This document shows, piece after piece, positions 61,177-64,000 of a stretch of DNA of 64,000 bases. The stretch is from Aromatoleum anaerobium (lineage in GTDB: Bacteria > Pseudomonadota > Gammaproteobacteria > Burkholderiales > Rhodocyclaceae), in contig NZ_WTVG02000034.1 of the NCBI RefSeq assembly GCF_012910705.2, positions 1 through 64,000 of the forward strand, in the 5' to 3' direction. Position 1 is the stretch's first letter; every line of letters starts with the position of its first letter. Under the pieces are notes generated by a model, which was not told the origin of the DNA, searched no databases, and saw nothing but the letters and a program-made list of their open reading frames with translations. Both the position numbers and the translations under genes were made by a program.

Positions 61177-61508
61177 AAACCGTACGCGTGACAATTGATC
61201 CCGCCGTGCCAGAGTCGCTCGCACAGGGGCGCATCGACCCGGCACGCGTCGACGCCACGTCGGAAGCAGAACTTGTGCGCCAGCGGGCGGCTGATGATGC
61301 CGAGGCGATGCAGGATGCTGCGAAGTTCGCGCGCCGCGTGCGTAAACGCCTGGGTTTGAGCCAGGCCGAATTCGCTGAACGCATCGATGTGCCGCTCGAC
61401 ACGATACGCAACTGGGAGCAAGGCAAACGTTGCCCCACCGGTGCAGCCAAGGCATTGCTGAAGGTGCTGGACAGAGCGCCCGAGGTTGCGCTGGCCGCCT
61501 TGCATTGA
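61173..61508 (+). CDS. XRE-family antitoxin paired with BrnT
   Basis: This 111-residue protein has a C-terminal helix-turn-helix of the Cro/CI type (FARRVRKRLGLSQAEFAERI, then DVPLDTIRNWEQGKRCPTGA) and an acidic N-terminal segment that may bind the toxin. The overlap of its ATG with the brnT stop (ATGA) shows a pair. It probably neutralises the toxin and represses the operon. An IS200/IS605 element begins immediately after its stop codon. Confidence 0.84.
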   Translation: MKTVRVTIDPAVPESLAQGRIDPARVDATSEAELVRQRAADDAEAMQDAAKFARRVRKRLGLSQAEFAERIDVPLDTIRNWEQGKRCPTGAAKALLKVLDRAPEVALAALH

Positions 61509-61527
61509 TCAGTTGCGCGGCAAACCT

Positions 61528-61541
61528 CGCCCTTCAGGGCG
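61528..61541 (+). repeat. left-end hairpin of the IS element
   Basis: The stem CGCCC/GGGCG with loop TTCA lies close to the proposed left terminus. TnpA of this family recognises such imperfect subterminal hairpins in single-stranded DNA. A second hairpin, GGACGGC-GCA-GCCGTCC, lies at 61556-61572 and may instead terminate tnpA transcription. Confidence 0.6.
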
Positions 61542-61583
61542 GGGAAGGATAGCGCGGACGGCGCAGCCGTCCTTGCCTTTGCC

Positions 61584-62000
61584 TCAATGTGGCGTCTGCT
61601 GCTGCTCGATGTATTGGCGGATGGCTTCGATGGGTGCGCCCCCACAGCTACCGGCAAAATAGCTGGGCGACCATAGTGCACCGCCCCACAGCTTCTTGCG
61701 GATGCTCGGGTAGTTCTGCTTGCGGATCATGCGGCTGGATACCCCTTTCAAGCTGTTGACCAGCGCTGACACTGCAACTTTCGGCGGATAGTTCACCCGC
61801 AAATGCACATGGTCGTCCTCGCCGTCGAACTCCACCAGTTCCGCTTCGAAGTCGGCGCAGACACCCGAGAAGATGCCGTGCAGCGCGTCGAGGATTTCCT
61901 TGGTGAACACTTCGTGGCGATATTTTGTCACAAAGACCAAGTGAACGTGCATCAGGAACACGCAGTGCCGCCCGTGCCGAATATCGTTTTCATTGCTCAT
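61584..62000 (-). CDS. tnpA: TnpA, HUH-type Y1 transposase of the IS200/IS605 family
   Basis: This 138-residue protein has the metal-binding HVHLRVNYPP (H64-V65-H66) and the nucleophilic tyrosine in AIRQYIEQQ (Y130). These are the active-site elements for single-strand 'peel and paste' transposition. Its length is normal for TnpA, and no disruption is visible. It is transcribed away from tnpB, and the starts are separated by 23 bases. ATG 62000 (MSNENDIRHGRHCVFLMH) was chosen over the longer frame. Confidence 0.92.
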   Translation of the reverse strand: MSNENDIRHGRHCVFLMHVHLVFVTKYRHEVFTKEILDALHGIFSGVCADFEAELVEFDGEDDHVHLRVNYPPKVAVSALVNSLKGVSSRMIRKQNYPSIRKKLWGGALWSPSYFAGSCGGAPIEAIRQYIEQQQTPH

Positions 62001-62023
62001 AGACCAAGAGTATAATTCCAACT

Positions 62024-63238
62024 ATGCAACGTCTCCAAGCCTTCAAATTCGAGCTGATGCCGACCGGCGAGCAGCAGCGCGACATGCGCCGCTTTTCTGG
62101 CTCGTGCCGCTTCGTGTTCAACAAGGCGCTGGCGTTGCAGCAGAGCAACCACGAGGCCGGTGGCAAGTTCATCGGCTATGTCGCGATGGCGAAGCATCTG
62201 ACGGCGTGGCGCAACAGCCTGGAAACGTCCTGGCTGAAGGATGCGCCCGTCCATCCGTTGCAACACGCCCTCAAAGACCTCGAAAAAGCCTACAAGAACT
62301 TCTTCGAGAAACGCGCCGATTTCCCGCGTTTCAAGCGCAAGGGGCAAAGCGACAGCTTCCGCTATCCCGACCCGAAACAGATCAAGCTCGATCAGGCCAA
62401 CGGCCGCATTTTTCTGCCCAAGCTGGGCTGGCTGCGTTACCGCAACAGTCGGGAAGCGCTGGGCGAACTGCGCAACGTCACGGTCAGCCTGAGCGGCGGC
62501 AAATGGTTCGTCAGCATTCAGACACGGCGCGACGTTGAAACCCAACTGCCGCACGGCGGCGCGATCGGCATCGACATGGGGATTGCCCGCTTCGCCACGC
62601 TGTCGGACGGCACGTTCTACGCGCCGCTTCACAGCTTCAAGCGACACGAAACCGCTTTGCGCCGCGCGCAGCGGGCGATGAGCCGCAAGACCAAGTTCAG
62701 CAACAACTGGAGGAAGGCGAAAGTCCGCGTCCAGCGTATCCATTCCCGCATCGGCAATGCCCGCCGCGACTACCTGCACAAGTGCTCAACCACGATCAGC
62801 CAAAACCACGCGATGGTGTGTATCGAGGACTTGCAGGTGCGGAACATGTCCAGGTCGGCGGCAGGCACGGCAGACGCGCCGGGAAGAAACGTTCGGGCCA
62901 AATCCGGCCTGAACAAAGCCATCCTCGATCAAGGCTGGGCCGAGTTCCGACGACAACTGGACTACAAGCTGGCGTGGAACGGCGGACACCTCATCGCCGT
63001 GCCGCCACGCAACACCAGTCGCACTTGTCCGTGCTGCGGCCATGTATCAGCGGACAGCCGTCAGACGCAGGCGCGGTTTCTGTGCGTCGAATGCGGTTTC
63101 GAGGAGAACGCCGATGTGGTCGGCGCGATCAATGTGCTAAGGGCGGGACACGCCCGGTTAGCTTGTGCAGATACTTCGCCTGAAGTCAGGGCGTCGGGCC
63201 AAGAACCCACCGAAGCGACTATACAGTTCAGCGTATAG
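62024..63238 (+). CDS. tnpB: TnpB, RNA-guided RuvC nuclease of the IS605 family
   Basis: This 404-residue protein is intact, with the RuvC triad D184 (GIDMGI), E268 (CIEDLQV) and D364 (NADVVGAIN). A zinc finger CPCC...CVEC (C335, C338, C354, C357) is complete, and the N-terminal wedge/REC part begins MQRLQAFKFELMPTGEQQ. TnpB with an omega RNA made from the element's right end cuts target DNA next to a motif matching the insertion target and promotes retention of the element. All needed residues are present, so activity is plausible. Confidence 0.92.
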   Translation: MQRLQAFKFELMPTGEQQRDMRRFSGSCRFVFNKALALQQSNHEAGGKFIGYVAMAKHLTAWRNSLETSWLKDAPVHPLQHALKDLEKAYKNFFEKRADFPRFKRKGQSDSFRYPDPKQIKLDQANGRIFLPKLGWLRYRNSREALGELRNVTVSLSGGKWFVSIQTRRDVETQLPHGGAIGIDMGIARFATLSDGTFYAPLHSFKRHETALRRAQRAMSRKTKFSNNWRKAKVRVQRIHSRIGNARRDYLHKCSTTISQNHAMVCIEDLQVRNMSRSAAGTADAPGRNVRAKSGLNKAILDQGWAEFRRQLDYKLAWNGGHLIAVPPRNTSRTCPCCGHVSADSRQTQARFLCVECGFEENADVVGAINVLRAGHARLACADTSPEVRASGQEPTEATIQFSV

Positions 63239-63310
63239 CGCCGTAGGAATCCCCCTCCTTTCCGGTCTCAAGGCCGGCGAGCGTTAGCGAGAGGTGGGGG
63301 AGGATGTCAA
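63150..63310 (+). ncRNA. probable omega RNA scaffold at the IS right end
   Basis: In IS605 elements the guide RNA overlaps the 3' part of tnpB and the right end, with the guide portion just outside the element. Here the GC-rich fold includes TCCCCCTCC (about 63249-63257) pairing with GGTGGGGGA, and it ends at 63310. The adjacent outside sequence (63311 onward, AAGACGGTCTGTCCGCG) would be the guide. The boundaries are inferred from the family. Confidence 0.45.
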
Positions 63311-63447
63311 AAGACGGTCTGTCCGCGCTGCGACGCGTGCTGCCTTGATCCGCCTCCAGGCCGGACGTATGCAAAGCAGCATCGACGCCGCCTCGCGAAG
63401 CCTCGGGCTGCTAGAATTCGGCGCCCTGACCTTGCGCGAGTGAATGC

Positions 63448-63954
63448 ATGAAACGCCTCGAATCGGCCTTCGAACACTTCCTCTTCAGCAGCCGCTGGCT
63501 GATGGCGCCGGTGTATGCGGGATTGATCTTTGCGCTGCTGGTGCTGCTCGTGAAGTTCGGCAAGGAGGTCTGGCAGCTGTCGAGCCATGTCATGACGGCG
63601 AGCGGCAGCGAGGTGATCATCGGCGTGCTGTCGCTGGTGGATATCTCGCTGATCATGAGCCTGCTGATCATCATCATGCTGAGCGGCTACGAGAACTTCG
63701 TCTCGAAAATGGAGGATCTGCACGCCCACACCGACCGGCCGGAATGGATGGGGCATATCGGCTTTTCCGACCTGAAGATCAAGCTGATCGGCTCGATCGT
63801 CGCGATCTCGGGGATCGAGCTGCTGAAGGCGTTCATGAATGTCGGCAATCTTTCCGACCGCCATCTCGCGTGGATGGTCGGCATCCACCTGACCTTCGTG
63901 CTGTCGGGCCTGCTCTATGCGCTGATGGACCGGCTGCAGGGCAAGGGGCATTGA
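63448..63954 (+). CDS. UPF0114 (YqhA-like) membrane protein
   Basis: This 168-residue protein has four hydrophobic segments. The family sequence LESAFEHFLFSSRWLMAPVY, VLSLVDISLIMSLLIIIMLS and GYENFVSKMEDLHAHTDRPE is well conserved. The function of the family is unknown. It is read from ATG 63448 after GCGCGAGTGA, with no strong ribosome site. TAGAAT near 63412 may be part of its promoter. Bases 63311-63447 hold nothing else recognisable. The gene seems to belong to conserved chromosome beyond the accessory region. Confidence 0.88.
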   Translation: MKRLESAFEHFLFSSRWLMAPVYAGLIFALLVLLVKFGKEVWQLSSHVMTASGSEVIIGVLSLVDISLIMSLLIIIMLSGYENFVSKMEDLHAHTDRPEWMGHIGFSDLKIKLIGSIVAISGIELLKAFMNVGNLSDRHLAWMVGIHLTFVLSGLLYALMDRLQGKGH

Positions 63955-64000
63955 CGGTCGCAACGCCCGGCGGATAGCGCTGCGAACGCCTGTGGCTCAT

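Larger units (their letters stand above)
61510..63310 (+). mobile_element. IS200/IS605-family insertion sequence with tnpA and tnpB
   Basis: The element carries a HUH Tyr transposase (minus strand) and TnpB (plus strand) in divergent order. Its right end has the typical GTGGGGGAGGATGTCAA sequence ending at 63310, with a folded subterminal region. The left end has hairpins at 61528-61541 and 61556-61572. TTGAT at 61505-61509, the target known for ISDra2-type elements, directly precedes the proposed left end, overlapping the antitoxin stop codon. The precise left boundary is inferred from this target. Confidence 0.72.

Overview
The window is high-GC, gene-dense DNA. Protein styles (long Arg/Ala-rich proteins, TviB/Ugd/CapEFG polysaccharide genes, an H-NS of the short betaproteobacterial type) suggest a betaproteobacterium, probably Rhodocyclales of the Thauera/Azoarcus/Aromatoleum kind. 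This is inference from gene content; no rRNA or other taxonomic marker is present. No tRNA, rRNA or CRISPR array was seen.

Layout. (1) 1-827: the 3' part of a WecA/MraY-like sugar-phosphate transferase. (2) About 865-8306: an accessory block of small toxin-antitoxin, Fic, ATPase/TOPRIM and PIN modules set among broken pieces of other genes: an RNase J/CPSF-type beta-CASP metallo-hydrolase, a tviB-like dehydrogenase, and Fic genes. (3) 8612-35774: a surface-polysaccharide (O-antigen or capsule) cluster, all on the + strand: tviB, a damaged higBA, ugd, wzx, an asparagine-synthetase-like gene, four glycosyltransferases, wzy, the UDP-L-FucNAc genes capE/capF/capG, a WbuB-like transferase, a 4,6-dehydratase/aminotransferase pair, a PglC-like initiating transferase, an acyltransferase and a WbpM-like dehydratase. 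From about 12,650 to 21,180 the DNA is clearly AT-richer, like an exchanged serotype cassette. Two ATPase/HNH pairs resembling the Septu anti-phage system are nested between the biosynthetic genes. (4) 35775-43683: an hns gene, then a second mosaic of antitoxins, toxins, MNT/HEPN and DUF4160/DUF2442 modules separated by pieces of wbpM, capF, a glycosyltransferase and an Rpn nuclease, with a 715-bp duplication. (5) 43724-48855: two ATPase/nuclease-like proteins, a second polymerase/ligase-like membrane protein and a VapBC pair. (6) 48940-52565: a LysR regulator divergent from an M20 amidohydrolase and an MHS-family transporter. (7) 52678-60809, minus strand: a complete four-gene type II Wadjet (jetABCD) system. 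(8) 60898-63310: a BrnT toxin with an XRE antitoxin, then an IS200/IS605 element with intact tnpA and tnpB. (9) 63448-63954: a UPF0114 membrane protein.

How it works together. The polysaccharide genes would supply UDP-uronic acids (TviB, Ugd), UDP-L-FucNAc (CapEFG) and 4-amino-4,6-dideoxy sugars (dehydratase plus aminotransferase). They would load the lipid carrier, extend the repeat unit, flip it (Wzx) and polymerise it (Wzy). Defence and addiction modules sit at both flanks and inside. The most unusual property is that module boundaries repeatedly coincide with short pieces of the resident polysaccharide and beta-CASP genes, as if modules were exchanged by recombination using those pieces as homology.
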